Source of the DNA: Bilabrum cf. latius | Lineage: Eukaryota > Bigyra: Bicosoecida > Bigyra > Bicosoecida | Reading direction: 5' to 3' | Length of the DNA: 64,000 bases | NCBI GenBank assembly: GCA_965178125.1 | Contig: OZ237776.1 | Coordinates: 473,790-537,789, forward strand | Notes under the pieces: model-generated | What the model was told of the DNA's origin: nothing | What the model saw: the letters and a program-made list of their open reading frames with translations, nothing else | Database searches by the model: none | Part shown: one piece after another, positions 11,385 through 22,845 of the stretch | How the letters are laid out: every line of letters begins with the position of its first letter | Position numbering within the stretch: position 1 is the first letter of the stretch | Position numbers and translations under genes: made by a program

Positions 11385-11921
11385 ACGCCTCGCTGTGAAA
11401 CATCTGCATTGGCCAAGGTCGAGGCTGCATGGCTTGGAAGTACTACGTTGTGCATGTAGCAGACAGCGCGCAGCGTCTGTGTACGTGTTGCAGACGTATT
11501 GCAATGATATAGCACCAGCATTACGTGTGTTGCGCTTCCATGGAGGGCTGGATGAACGCGTACACGCCTCGCTGTGAAACATCTGCATTGGCCAAGGTCG
11601 AGGCTGCATGGCTTGGAAGTACTACGTTGCGCATGTAGCAGACAGCGCGCAGCGTCTGTGTACGTGTTGCAGACGTATTGCAATGATATAGCACCAGCAT
11701 TACGTGTGTTGCGCTTCCATGGAGGGCTGGATGAACGCGTACACGCCTCGCTGTGCAACATCTGCATTGGCCAAGGTCGAGGCTGCATGGCTTGGAAGTA
11801 CTACGTTGCGCATGTAGCAGACAGCGCGCAGCGTCTGTGTACGTGTTGCAGACGTATTGCAATGATATAGCACCAGCATTACGTGTGATGTGCCTTCATG
11901 GAGGGCTGGATGAACGCGTAT
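11385..11921. repeat. Tandem repeat, 3 x 179 bp
   Basis: Three head-to-tail copies start at 11385, 11564 and 11743 and are nearly identical. The ORFs that cross them are by-products of repetition. No similarity to the telomeric satellite was seen. Confidence 0.93.
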
Positions 11922-13937
11922 GCATCCTACTGGCTTGTTGCCACCGCTTCAGTACTCAGTTGATCCTTTTCTCAATTCAAAATACTATGCTATCTGCTGC
12001 ATACATCTTGAAATATGCTAAATATGTTCAATGAGGCTACAACTCGAAGGGTGAATGTGCAGCAATCCTTAGTCTAGACTCTTCAGCATCTCGCGCAGCC
12101 TACCGGCCCGCCCCCCAATAGCTTGATAGTGTCCTGCCGCATAATGCAACCCTACTAGGAGACCATCCGTGACCCCACAGATCTTGTCGTGTAGTTGACT
12201 CGGAATATTTAAAAAAGGAAGCACTCAGGAACGTTCATTAACACGGCATAATGCAACTGAATTATATCTCCGTGTGAAGTCGTTAGTTTCTAGTTTTTAG
12301 ATCAAAAAGAAGATTTTTGATATCTTGTATACTTCAAGAGATATGCGCGATCAAAAACCGTGGATTTGGGCTTCAGCTGGGCTCAATATCGTGACGAGTG
12401 TCCCCACACATCTTGACAGGTAGTTTGTATCTCCAAAATCATTGTACTCTAAGCAAACCCATTGATGTCGTATCAGTACATGCAGAACATGACTATTAAA
12501 ACTATCGATACAGCCAAACAATTTTGGTGCTTATTCAAATTTAGGCACGCTGTAGCTCGTTGAACCAGGCCTCTTTGGACTGCCACTAAATTTGCTTTCT
12601 TTCATCTCTGTATTCTACAGTATCGGCTTGCAGCGCAAACTGTAGGCAACATTTCCAATATGAGCGCTTTCAAAAACAAATGCGTAGCATGGAATTCCGA
12701 TAGTTGTTTCCGATGGGCCCGTTTTGTCGACTAAACATGCGTTTGTGCAGATCAAGTCAGAACCTGGCAACACCAATGCGAGATGAGCGCAGCATACTAC
12801 ACGCAGGATCGTATCAATGCAATCTTTATATGGAAGTAGACGATATAGTCCAAAGCTTAACTTGCACATGTTGCAGAGCCCGTCTGTAACGGCAGGTCTC
12901 TACACCAGTATGCGGATCTTGCATCACGGGCGAATCCACCGATCCTCGCTCTTTAATGAGGCATACAGCCATCTAAGCCAGAATTTATGCATTAAATATT
13001 AGTGAGGATTCTATTCATGCGATGATATGCGTATTGATTGAATATTGGCGAGCATGGCCCACGCAGTCCTGCCGTCGGTCAATCGGTAGAGGTGCGCGAA
13101 GCATGTATCCTGTGCCCAAGTCGTTTGCTGTTCTGCAATTTCCTGTACCTGAAATCATGCCATACATTGGTATTCTATCCAACCGGCTAGGTCGGAGTTA
13201 TCTACCACCCTGAATAATGGCCTGGGACCTGGTTCAGTGACACGAGGTGCTAGGTCAGCCAGCGACACGAACAACTACCGTTTATGCTCCTTCAATAATG
13301 CATCAACAGTAGATTCACTCATACCAATGGTTCAATGAAGTCCTAATTTTACCAAGAGTGCGTTTTCAGTCTCTAGCTTTCTCATGGACGCCCAAGTCGG
13401 GCGACTCTGTCTCATGTGTACCAGCCAGCGAATCTGGCCACGGGCAACGACCTCAGTAATGTATGATTATGGAGCGGTAAAACTCCAAGAATGATGAGGC
13501 CTATAATAGTATAAACCAAAACAACGCAAAAATCGAATCAGTTTGGTCTGCATGCATCATGCAAAGTGCACGTAGTTATGATGCCCAATCGATCCAACCT
13601 CCGGCTTCAACTCAGTGCACAAAAGTGACGCAAAGCATAAAATAGAGCCAATCACACATGTACATGCTATATGTGGCTTAGTTGGGAGAGTCGTAGTTTA
13701 CGTTTCATACAAATCGGCCCGCATCTAAGTATCAATAGTAAAGATGATCCAACACGTACGGTACACAGCCCTAGTACAGTGCATGAAGCCTACTTCGAGG
13801 TTTACTCCTCACCATACTACGATTACGATATATATAAATGCTTGAAGCAAAGACTTCCCAAAGAATACTCATTAAATCTCGCGTAAAATAGGAGTTTGTG
13901 CCAAACACGCCAAGATGTGTGGGCGTGCTCGTCACAC
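11922..13937. other. AT-rich intergenic with an OTU-gene fragment
   Basis: No gene recognised. 12165-12195 (+) repeats 31 bp of the 3' coding end of the OTU relic at 13941-13971. 12391-12420 repeats its next 3' flank after about 195 bp of unrelated sequence, so a broken second copy of that unit lies here. Confidence 0.5.
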
Positions 13938-14506
13938 TTACTACACGACAAGATCTGTGGGGTCACGGATGCCCGTCGCCAATATGTTCACTTTGCGTGC
14001 GCTTGAATTCCACACAATCACACCGCACGCAGCATACTTGGCCAGTGCCTGCACTTGAGCGGTGTCAGCCCACGTGCCGTTCAACTCATGCAGCTGGAAG
14101 AAGTGATCTAGATCTTGTGGCAAGACCATTGTACCATCCTGCAGCTGGATCTCGTCCTGCAGAACATACAGTCCTTCAAACTCCGGGTCCTTCAACTCAA
14201 GGTAGTGGCGGAGTGTCTTGTTGAAAAGTCAGCAACTGCCATCGATGAGTACTTGGTAGGGTCAAGCTTGGACAGCACAACACGCGCGCTGTCATAGAAG
14301 CAGTTACTGTCGCTCGCAGTTGGAATGACATTTACCCCCGAAGGCATCCTGAATGGAACGTCATGGCCAGAGTCGTCCTCGTCCTCCTGGTCTGCACGCA
14401 CTGCACAGTCTGCAGCGCAAGTGCAACTACACGAAATCGTGCTCCCCTGCAATATCAGTAGCCACATAAACCACCAAAACTGCATATTAATACATTTTTG
14501 TATCAT
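13938..14506 (-). pseudogene. OTU-like cysteine protease relic with a frameshift
   Basis: The upstream frame reads GVNVIPTASDSNCFYDSARV, resembling the OTU D-G-N-C nucleophile block. A different frame then reads KTLRHYLELKDPEFEGL and GTWADTAQVQALAKYAACGV, the typical downstream OTU segments. A one-base frameshift near 14200-14225 separates them, and the intact downstream frame meets a UGA just above it. It ends DPTDLVV, then UAG UAA. No splice pair that removes the shift was found. It may belong to a mobile element, since part of it recurs at 12.2 kb. Confidence 0.55.
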
Positions 14507-14529
14507 CTCACAAGCCCACAGCTGCTGAA

Positions 14530-15260
14530 AAGGCCTCCAAAGTTTTTGAGGTGACCAACAAAAGTGAAGGTTTATAAGGCAAATCTTGGTCTGGTGTACT
14601 GCTTATAGGCACCTTATAAATTTCTAAGCCCTGGTGTCTGGGTGGGGAAGACTGGACCCAGCGAGCCCGCCGGCGACTCGGACGCCTAGTCTAGTCAAGG
14701 CCCAGGGTGATGATGCCGATTGATTTTGCAATAGAGCACCTGTCGGTTTCATGAAACGCCGAGCGATTTTAAGATTTCTTGTCACCGAGCATTTTGCATC
14801 GCACGATAGCGCCTCGGCGATATCGCTTGTGATTGCTCGAAAATCAAGATTCGTTCGTTCGTTCGTGTATCAGCGATTAGGGCACTTCAAGCTCTAAGTT
14901 TTGCTGTGTCTGGTGTCTTGACACCACAACTAGTTGGCGGGAACTACTTGCCTGAAGTGTGCCCACTTTTCACTGAAAATAGGCGCGAAATCGTGTTCAC
15001 CATTCCATTCGTGAAATCCTGCTGTGAGCCCGATGCACAGGCCAGCTTCGGTATTTTCGGCGTAAACATTCGATTTCCTGACGATTTATCATTCATAGAA
15101 CATACTCAATTTCTGTTGATGTGTTTGTTTCGCAACAATACTCAGGTGTGAACCAAATATGCACGGTAGGTGCAAGTGCAACTCAAGTATCTCCCTTTCA
15201 TTTCGAAACGGAATTCAAGCTGCATAACTCACCGTCAATGATAGATTAACGATTAACAAC
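14530..15260. other. Intergenic, nothing recognised
   Basis: AT-rich, short unconvincing ORFs only. Confidence 0.5.
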
Positions 15261-15282
15261 TTGGATGACCTCCTCGATTCCG

Positions 15283-15941
15283 GCTCGCCTTCCTCGTTCT
15301 CGGCGGAATCCGAGGCGTGGTCGTCTCGCTGCTCCAGTCCACGATCGACCAAATCGAGTCGATGGCCCCAATTGGTTCGCCCTGCAGCCATTCTTCAACC
15401 GCATATGTCTAATCCTGTAATGCTTGAATATTCCTGGTGGGGCGGCGTTCTAATGCTTCGGTTTTCGCTGCCAGGTGGTAAGCCTTTGCCCTCACCAGCA
15501 TGTCCAGCTTGGTGGTGATCAACACAATGGGTGTCCATCTAATCATTTCGCGCTTCTTGATTGCCCTATACTCGGATATATTCAGTTCGGATTGGTGCTG
15601 CTGGTTGCTTGGATACTTGGCAGTCTGTACGTACGCTGCCCCTGCCAGTGGCAGCGGCGGCTGCTGCGCAAGGTGCACCGGGTGCCTGGGACAGTCACCT
15701 CGAGCCTGGCCACTGCTAGTTCCACTAGCTTTCCAACCTAGCACTACTTGATATGCTCAAGTTGTCCATACATTTTGTCAGCTGGGGCGTCAGCCGGTAC
15801 TTTGCCTGGCTCGATGAGTCCGGCACTCGGGGTCGGCGAGTTCAACCCCACCTCCGAGTCCTCGTCAATGTCCTCGTCCTCACTATTTGCCGCGGGCGTA
15901 CTAGCATCTATATACACATGTGTGATATTTGATGCAGCCAT
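15283..15941 (-). other. Possible coding remnant of unknown function
   Basis: Two minus-strand frames, 15744-15941 (acidic, Ser/Asp/Glu-rich) and 15283-15744 (basic, with a UAG at 15409 read through), have coding-like composition but different phases and no clear splice sites joining them. The hAT element lies immediately upstream of their 5' side. No family recognised; could be a disrupted gene. Confidence 0.3.
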
Positions 15942-15978
15942 TGTACATCCTACTGCTGACTATAGGCGGAAAGCCAAA

Positions 15979-15986
15979 AGTGAAGC
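15979..15986. repeat. Target-site duplication, left (AGTGAAGC)
   Basis: Eight bases AGTGAAGC directly abut the left terminal inverted repeat and recur exactly at 17411-17418. An 8-bp duplication is the hAT hallmark. Confidence 0.95.
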
Positions 15987-16012
15987 CAGACCCCGCCAAG
16001 GGGTTGCCTACA
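15987..16012. repeat. hAT left terminal inverted repeat
   Basis: 26 bp starting CAGACCCCGCCAAG; pairs with 17383-17410. Confidence 0.93.
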
Positions 16013-16109
16013 CGATTTTGACCGGGAGGGGTGCCTACCAGGGTGCCTACATTTTGGGGGGTGTGCGCTCAGGGGTGTAGGCACCCCCCATTATTTGAAG
16101 ATGATGATA

Positions 16110-17135
16110 ACAACTGTCGAGCAGCCACAACGATGGCTGGCGTCAATGCACCAAAGAAGAAAGAAAAGCACATCTGTTGCTGATGGGCAGAAACATGCAG
16201 ATGTCTTGGAGAAACTGGCTCAAGAGTCACGGGAGTAGACACTGCGAGAGAATCTGTGCAACGCGGTGCTGGTGGGTGGCGGACAAAGATGTGATGAGCC
16301 AGTGTGCGCGTATCTTGGCCATCGGACCCGCGGGAGGCAAGAAAGCTGCAATGAGCCGGGCAAAGTACTAGAACTTGCGCAAAGATGTCGTGCAGAAGAA
16401 GCTGCTGTTCTTCGATATTGTAACTCGCCGACCTCATGTGCTAGTTGCAGCGACCACTTGGACCATGCTCGACCTCGAAGCAGCGGAATCATTCGGCCTC
16501 CCGCACGATGTGGTTGTCAAAGCATGAAGCGGGTTTAGGTTCATTTGCGAGCAGTTCTAGGACGACCTGAAGGGCGAGTAATTTAAGGATGATGCGTTCG
16601 GGATGTGGATCGAGGCGGAGAGGCTTCTGCTTGCTGTGAGCAAGGCATCGACAAAGCCAGGTGCTTCGGTCAAGGGTGCAGTACAGGTCGACAGGAAGAA
16701 GAGATCGGTGATTACTGATCAAAACCGCAGCGATATGCAGGTTGCCATTTTAAGGTGGCTCGTCTCATTCTCATGCTGCCGCTGTGTAGCCCTGAGGTGG
16801 AACGGCTCTTCTCGGCACTGAAAGCGTGCAGGGACGACAGAAGGACAGGGCTTTCGCATGACTAGCGACTTGTGGATGCCATGCTTAGATGCGATTGAGA
16901 GACACCGATCGCAGTACTCGAAGCAATGCTGGTAGATATTGGGGCCTACGACCGTGAGAGCCTTCGCAAGCTGCAGCACATGTTTACTGGCTGTGCAGAC
17001 CTACTGTACGAACCAGATAGATATCCTGCTGAAGATGACACCGACTAGGAGTCCATGTTGGCTGATGATTCGAGTTCAGGTGACGAAGTTGCAGTTGGAG
17101 CAGCGGAGCGGGAGCTGACCGCTGCCAGCCTGTGA
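16110..17135 (+). pseudogene. Degenerate hAT transposase
   Basis: The C-terminal dimerisation domain is recognisable at 16755-16895: LILMLPLCSPEVERLFSALK is the hAT signature. Upstream frames such as VVQKKLLFFDIVTRRPHVL and IEAERLLLAVSKAS look coding but are broken by UGA and UAA (for example inside the frame around 16525 and 16578) as well as UAG. At about 1 kb it is far shorter than a full hAT transposase. It is a useful contrast: this dead gene shows all three stop codons, while the live genes show only UAG. Confidence 0.8.
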
Positions 17136-17382
17136 TCTGCAACCAGGTAGATCAATACAGATCTGCCGCGTGATCATACAATTATACGCTACAATTTTTT
17201 GAAGATAAAGCGCCGTGTTGACGTGCATCTTTAGTAGATAATAGAAATAAACAAATAAATAATATTCATTTTCTGCGCGTCCTTCTTTGAGATGTCCTCT
17301 GAGCGCAGAGCAAGACAGGGGGGTGCCTACATTTGCACAAATATTAGTGAATTTCATGTAGGCACCCATGTAGGCACCCCTA

Positions 17383-17410
17383 TGTAGGCAACCCCCTTTG
17401 GCGGGGTCTG
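17383..17410. repeat. hAT right terminal inverted repeat
   Basis: 28 bp ending GGCGGGGTCTG, inverted match to 15987-16012. Confidence 0.93.
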
Positions 17411-17418
17411 AGTGAAGC
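17411..17418. repeat. Target-site duplication, right (AGTGAAGC)
   Basis: Exact copy of 15979-15986. Confidence 0.95.
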
Positions 17419-17561
17419 TGGTCCAGTGCCGATTTGTAACGTGTAGTTTTACCCTTTCACCTAGATTACGGATCTAGCCCTGGATCTATATCACGGATGC
17501 TCAACACTGATTTTGCATTTACTTTCCTTTGCTCACTCGCGTCACAAGCACCGTGGATTGG

Positions 17562-20201
17562 ATGAAGTCAGAACCACTTCTTGGGCCATCAAGGTGCAAG
17601 GCAGGCGACCCGGACCATGCGGATCACTCGGTACACGCAGGTCGGACGAGGCAACCGCGGCCAGACTTCGTCAGCTTCGCAACACTTTTCGCATCAGCTG
17701 TACCGTACAAGCAGGTTTATCTCATCACTGTGCTGGTCCAGGCTGTTCTTGTTATTGCAGCTTCACTTGGGGTTGGCCTACCCGGCAAGTTGCACTATGA
17801 CCGGCACAGCATCATTCTCTTCGTTCTTCTGCCGAGCTTATCCATTTCGATGTTCATCGTTGGATTCGCATGTCACGGGATATGCTCTTTTAGAAGGGCC
17901 TCAAAGGGCAGATATGTAGATCGAGGCATACCTGTCTATCGTGGCTTCCTGCGGCTGGTCTTCGGGGATGGGTGCATCGGAGAGTCATCACCTGGGGGCC
18001 CACTTCTGCAGCTTCGGCGCTCCATGCAGCCAAATGTCGGCAGTATTATCGCACCTTTCACCTACTTGTTTCGGGCGGTAATCGCAGGCCCCGCATGTGC
18101 CGGCATGCTAATGCTCCAGGCGCACGTTTGCAACGCCTCGAGCGACGTGTTTCGTGAGCATATATATCACAAAGATCCGGGCTGCGACGTACCAGCTGGG
18201 GGAAGCTGGAACTGGAGTTCTGTCTCAGCTGTTCCCGCCGTGGTCGTCATTGTGATGGCTCGAGTGGTTTTCTCGGCTTGGCGGTCTGCCCCCTCGTTCT
18301 GGTGTCCCAGCATCAGGGCAAAGGAGTTTGACTAGGCCGAACAGCTCCAGCTCCAGTGCGAGAAGGAGGACCCCGTTGGGTCCGCCACCCGGATACTCCT
18401 GCTGTACCGGTGCTGGAACGGGATGAAGGGCTACCAGCCGATGGAGCGAGCCAAGAGGAGCGCGCAGCTTCGGTGCGAGGCAGCTGTACCAGCGGTGGCA
18501 AGTGGGCGCAGCCGCAAGGAGCCCAGCCAAGGAAGCGCCTTGCAGTGCTGCTGCGGCAGTGTGTGCAGTACTTGGCTGTCTGGATTTTGCCGCGCGATCC
18601 AGCAGCCTTATCCGTTCCGTCTTACCCTGTTGCTGGTCCTCTTTCCTGTGCTGCTGTCCCTTGGCCCCATTTCGTATCACCCGACTCCCATGAAGGGCGT
18701 GTGCGAGGAAGACTTCAAATTGAACGGCACGGTGTCAAAGGAGAATCCGCTGCTGCTCTCTGGTAGTACGCCCGCCCTCTGTGCGATCGCGATCGAAACA
18801 ACCATCAAGCACAGCATCCCCCGGAAGCTATTCGATCAAGAGATCTTGGTCGTCGCTGTTGTCCTTGCCATGACTGTTGCGTTTGAAGTCATGGAGGCGG
18901 TGGACGAAGGCCACCTCCCTTTGTTTGAGGACATGGAGCTCGCGCTGCGGGGTCTGAGCGATGTCCCTCAAGTCGCCGGTGTTTTGGACACCGTGCAAGA
19001 CTTGCTGGTTGAGGTCAACGACTGGCAACATGTAGGCGCGGCAGGCGTTGCCGCAGATGCTGTGAACCTGAGCGGGCACCTGCTCGCGGACGCTCTTGAA
19101 GCCCCTGGCGCTTCAACTGGAGGGGACAGCAGCCAAGCGCGAGCAGGTTCAAGCCAGCCTGTCGGCGGACCACATTCAACCTCTGTTAACAGTGGTGTAA
19201 AAGCGGCGGCTCCTACCGCGACTGCAGGCACGATCATGCTTGAAATTGGTGCGGGAGGAAAGATGGGTAGCCCAGATCCACTGGCTGGCAACATCGGGGT
19301 CGAGCCTAACGGGATGCGGGAGCTGCTTTCGGAAGCGCTTGAATTCGCTCGTGGATCTACCTCAGATGATGCAGAAGCTGTCGGACTGCTTCGTGAGCTG
19401 CGTGAGATCCTCGACAATACGGACCTTGCTAAAATTGATCCATCCGGCGCCCCTGATGAGAACGAGGAGGCTATGTTTCGGGCGGCCAGAAGCGGCTGGA
19501 TTGTCTACAACTTGACCTTGCTGCTCAATATCCAGCCGACGGTGATAGCCCTGAACTCATTGCTTGGTAGCAACGTGCTGGTGTCCGTCGTTGCGCTCCT
19601 CCTTCTATTGTGCTCGGCGGTCATGAGCTGGGCGCGAGTCGGGAGGTACGTCCTAGACCCCTCGCAGTGCGTGGCTTGCATCGTACTGATCGTGCAGGCT
19701 ACGGCCGTCACAGTTACCATGATGCAGCTGGCCACGATGGAGGATAAGCTGGTCGACAGGGTGCTCAAACACAAGAGACACCTGGTTCTGCTAGAGGATG
19801 GCACTTCGCCCCGGATACTGCGCAGTCGATTCCCTGGCTTAATTCGAGAAGCAGACACAGTCGGGGGCTCGTGCGGTTCAGTGACATCCCCAGCAGTGCT
19901 GGCGAGGCGCAGGCCTTCTCAACGTGTACCATATGCTGATGGTGATGACCAATAGCAGCCATCAGTCGTCCAGCTCGGCGGACCCGACGTACCTCGACCC
20001 AATCGCACGACTCTGGAGCTCTTCGAGCGGCTGGTGGAGACAAGTCGCAGGGCTTTCGAGGTAAAGCTCCTAGGACTGGTTCCGTTCCGGTGGGCGCAGG
20101 TAATCGGCTACGCAGGCCCGATTGTGGTGGCCGCTGGCACCAGTATCTTCGGCCTCGTTGTTTCAAACTTCATCGAACCCATGATCAAGCGGATGCCATG
20201 A
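17562..20201 (+). CDS. Orphan multipass membrane protein, 2 in-frame UAGs
   Basis: 879 aa from ATG 17562 to UGA 20199-20201 in one frame. UAGs at 18333 (residue 258, context EFD-UAG-AEQLQLQ) and 19953 (residue 798, context DDQ-UAG-QPS). About nine hydrophobic segments are visible, among them VYLITVLVQAVLVIAASLG, SIILFVLLPSLSISMFIVGF, RLTLLLVLFPVLLSLG, ILVVAVVLAMTVAFEV, VLVSVVALLLLLCSAVM and a last one, GYAGPIVVAAGTSIFGLVV. That last segment lies beyond the second UAG, so stopping there would remove a transmembrane helix. A Ser/Ala/Gly-rich linker lies between about residues 500 and 600. No family recognised. An upstream exon cannot be excluded. Confidence 0.78.
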
Positions 20202-20837
20202 TCGTTGGTGCGGGCGGCGGGCTTTGGGCTATCGTGGATAGAGGGTTGTTGGGGACAATAGGCACCCTGGCTCTCAAATGGTCAGGTTGTGGTTCATCAG
20301 GTGTAGGTAAGGCTGGCCTCTAGCTCTAGTTTAAACTACCTGGAAGCAAGTGCTGGAAGAAGGGCTGGCAGACACCCTGGTCGGCGAGCTGGCCTGGCGA
20401 AAAGTGGCTAGGCGAGCACGAAAATTGAGAGCGAAGGCAGCCATGTGCCTTGCATAGAGCCTGAAAGGGCAGAGAGATGATGGAGGCGCCTCAGCTCAAA
20501 CTACGAATGCCGCCTAGATCTATCGGATGCCCGGTTCCAGCCGGTTCCAACCTCTGATAAGGTTTTAATCTTCTTCTTGAAAGTTCAACACGCTACAAAG
20601 GACCTCTTGCAAACCCCCCGCCCTCATCAGTCATTTCGCGCACGTTTCGCAGGCCTGGTGTCAGCACTCTACTGAGAAACCTTAACCACTGCATGCTCCG
20701 CGTTCACGACATTCCCGAAGTTCTCGGGACTAAGTGAAATTGACGGCATCACACCATCCTCATTTCTGATACGGTTGCAACCGGGTTGCTTTCAGCCTGG
20801 CATCGTGTAGAGTAGACTAGACTCGAAATCGCTAAAA
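20202..20837. other. Intergenic; dispersed repeat copy 2 at 20320-20475
   Basis: Contains the second copy of the dispersed repeat described at 9625. Otherwise no gene seen; the 3' part should hold the promoter of the sulfatase-like gene. Confidence 0.5.
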
Positions 20838-22673
20838 ATGCTATCAAATTCTTTTGTTGTTGTAGCACTGCTGTGCAGCTGCGCATGCGCTGTTGGCACT
20901 CGCAAGCACCTGCTCTTCCTTTCGATTGATGATATGGCTCCAATCTATGGGGAGACGTATGGCCCGTCGTGGATCGACACGCCTTTCATTGACGAGCTGT
21001 CCCGCCGCGGTGTTGTGTTTGATCGTGCTTTCTGTCAGGCTGCGACTCGTGGCGTCAGCCGCTCGAGCTTTTTGACAGGAAGGCGCGTTGATACGACGGG
21101 AGTCTACAACAACAACGAGTGCTTTTACAAGACTGGCGGCAACTGGACTTCCCTTCCTCACTATCTAAAATCAGTAGGAGGATACATTACGCGTGGATCC
21201 GGGAAAATATTTCATCCCGGGGTCTGCGAAGGCCTCGCAGTAGGCGAAGACGCCGCCGCTTGGACTCAGCCGTACTACCACTCGCCGTGCCCGCAGCACG
21301 GTAGCTTTCCGTGCGAAGACACCGGTGATCGTCCTTACGGGTGGTTTTCAAACCAAACTGCGACAGAGATGGACACGGCCGACGGGCTCATCGCCACCAC
21401 GACCATCAACGAGATCCTGCAGGCTGGCAAGGAAATCCAGCGGGAGCACGAGCTCGGGCTAGAGGCCACCCCGAGGGCTTTTTTTTGCGGCATGCACAAG
21501 CCGCACCTGCCTCTTGTCTCGTAGACGCGCTTCTTTGACCAGTATCCCCCTGGGGTCGCGCCAAAACCTCCGAACCCGCTTCCCCCCACGGACCTCCCCT
21601 CCATCGCGTGGAACCCATCCGGCGAGATTCGATCCTACGATGACGTCAGAGACCAGACGAAGGACTACGGGCCCAACACGACGTTTCCAGCCAACCTGAC
21701 CGCCACCCTCCGGCGCGCCTATGCCGCGGCGCTCAGTGGCACAGACGAGCAGGTGGGCCGGCTGGTGGGCGCACTCAGGGCCGCGGGCATGGAGAATGAC
21801 ACTTTGATCGTAATGGCAACCGACCATGGGTGGTCCAGAGGTGAGACCGTGTACTGCACTGCACTGCACTGCACTGCAATGAGATGCAGTTTGTCTGCCA
21901 AGCCTGCCTGTCTGCCTTGACAGCACTCAATGCTGCAACGAATCGACCACCTCGCCTACCGCCCTAGCGCCACTTCCCGACACCTCACAGGGAATAACAA
22001 CGAGTGGGCCAAGCACACGATCTTCCACGCCGCAGTGCACTCCACCCTCCTGATCGTGGACCCCTCCCTGCCCCCCTCCCGCCGAGGGGTCAGGACCTCC
22101 GCCCTGGCGGAGCTCATCGACCTGTACCCAACCGTGGTGGATCTGCTGGGGCTGCCCGTGCCAGACCTGTGCCCACACAACTCAACGGACATACGCGCAT
22201 GCGTAGAGGGGTCCTCGCTGCGGCCCGTGCTGGAGAACTCCGACTACGACAGCCCCCCGCTGCAGGGCGCTGCAGTGGTCGGCGAGGACCTCCACGGAAG
22301 GAGGGCAGTCGGGGCCAGCAATCCGGGGAGCGGGCTCGTGCCCGGCCCGTCCACTGGCCTCGTGTGGAAGAACAGCACCTTCTCGCAGTGGCCCAAGGAC
22401 GATGACATGGGATACAGCATCCGCACGGACAGGTGGAGGTACACCCGTTGGGTGGGCTTCGATTCCCACGCGCGGCAGGGCAAGTGGGACGAGCTCAAGG
22501 GGGAGGAGCTGTACGACCAGCAGGAGGATCCCTTCGAGATCACCAACAGGGCGGGGGACCCCGCGGTGGCAGCCAAGAAGGCGGAGCTGTTCGAGCAGCT
22601 CAAGCTCGGGTGGAGGGCTGCCCTGCCCAAGCAAGCGGGGGCAGCGCGTGATGGTGCGCGCAAGCAGGTCTGA
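20838..22673 (+). CDS. Iduronate-2-sulfatase-like protein lacking the catalytic Cys, 1 in-frame UAG
   Basis: Join 20838-21840, 21991-22673; 561 aa, stop UGA, intron GT-AG. Signal peptide MLSNSFVVVALLCSCACAVG. Family blocks present in order: SIDDMAP (metal Asp pair), SFLTGRRVDTTGVY, GSGKIFHPG, FFCGMHKPHLP, SGTDEQVGRLVGAL, ATDHGW, EWAKHTIF, MGYSIRTDRWRYTRWVGF. The formylglycine site C-x-P-S-R is replaced by R-G-V-S-R: Arg71 (codon CGT at 21048) stands where family members have Cys. One UAG at 21522 (LVS-UAG-TRFFDQYP) lies inside a conserved block, and homology continues after it. Probably a catalytically dead sulfatase, possibly binding sulfated glycans; a T-to-C sequencing error is the trivial alternative, though the neighbouring Pro is also lost. 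Confidence 0.88.
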
Positions 22674-22845
22674 TGCGCTTTCCGGAATTGGCCTGGAGTT
22701 GTGCAACCAGTCCTGTCCGGGGCCACTACGATGGGGCAGCAGCGGTCAATGTAGAGCATGCAAGGCATGAAGGTGGCTTTCAGGCGAACCCAGTCCGACC
22801 CGGTTGTAGCAAGTACAACGTATTCAGTATACACACAGCTCGCAG
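22674..22845. other. Convergent intergenic gap
   Basis: 172 bp between the 3' ends of the sulfatase-like gene and the channel gene; must contain both polyadenylation regions. No motif recognised. Confidence 0.5.

Larger units (their letters stand above)
15987..17410 (+). mobile_element. hAT-superfamily DNA transposon, 1,424 bp, non-autonomous relic
   Basis: Terminal inverted repeats 15987-16012 and 17383-17410 begin CAGACCCCGCCAA and continue to TTGCCTACA, differing only by one extra A and one extra G. They are flanked by perfect 8-bp duplications. Subterminal GGTGCCTAC motifs are repeated in both orientations at each end (at least three per end), probable transposase-binding sites. The body keeps a decayed transposase. 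The near-identical inverted repeats and intact duplications suggest fairly recent insertion, perhaps moved in trans by a full-length relative. Confidence 0.95.
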
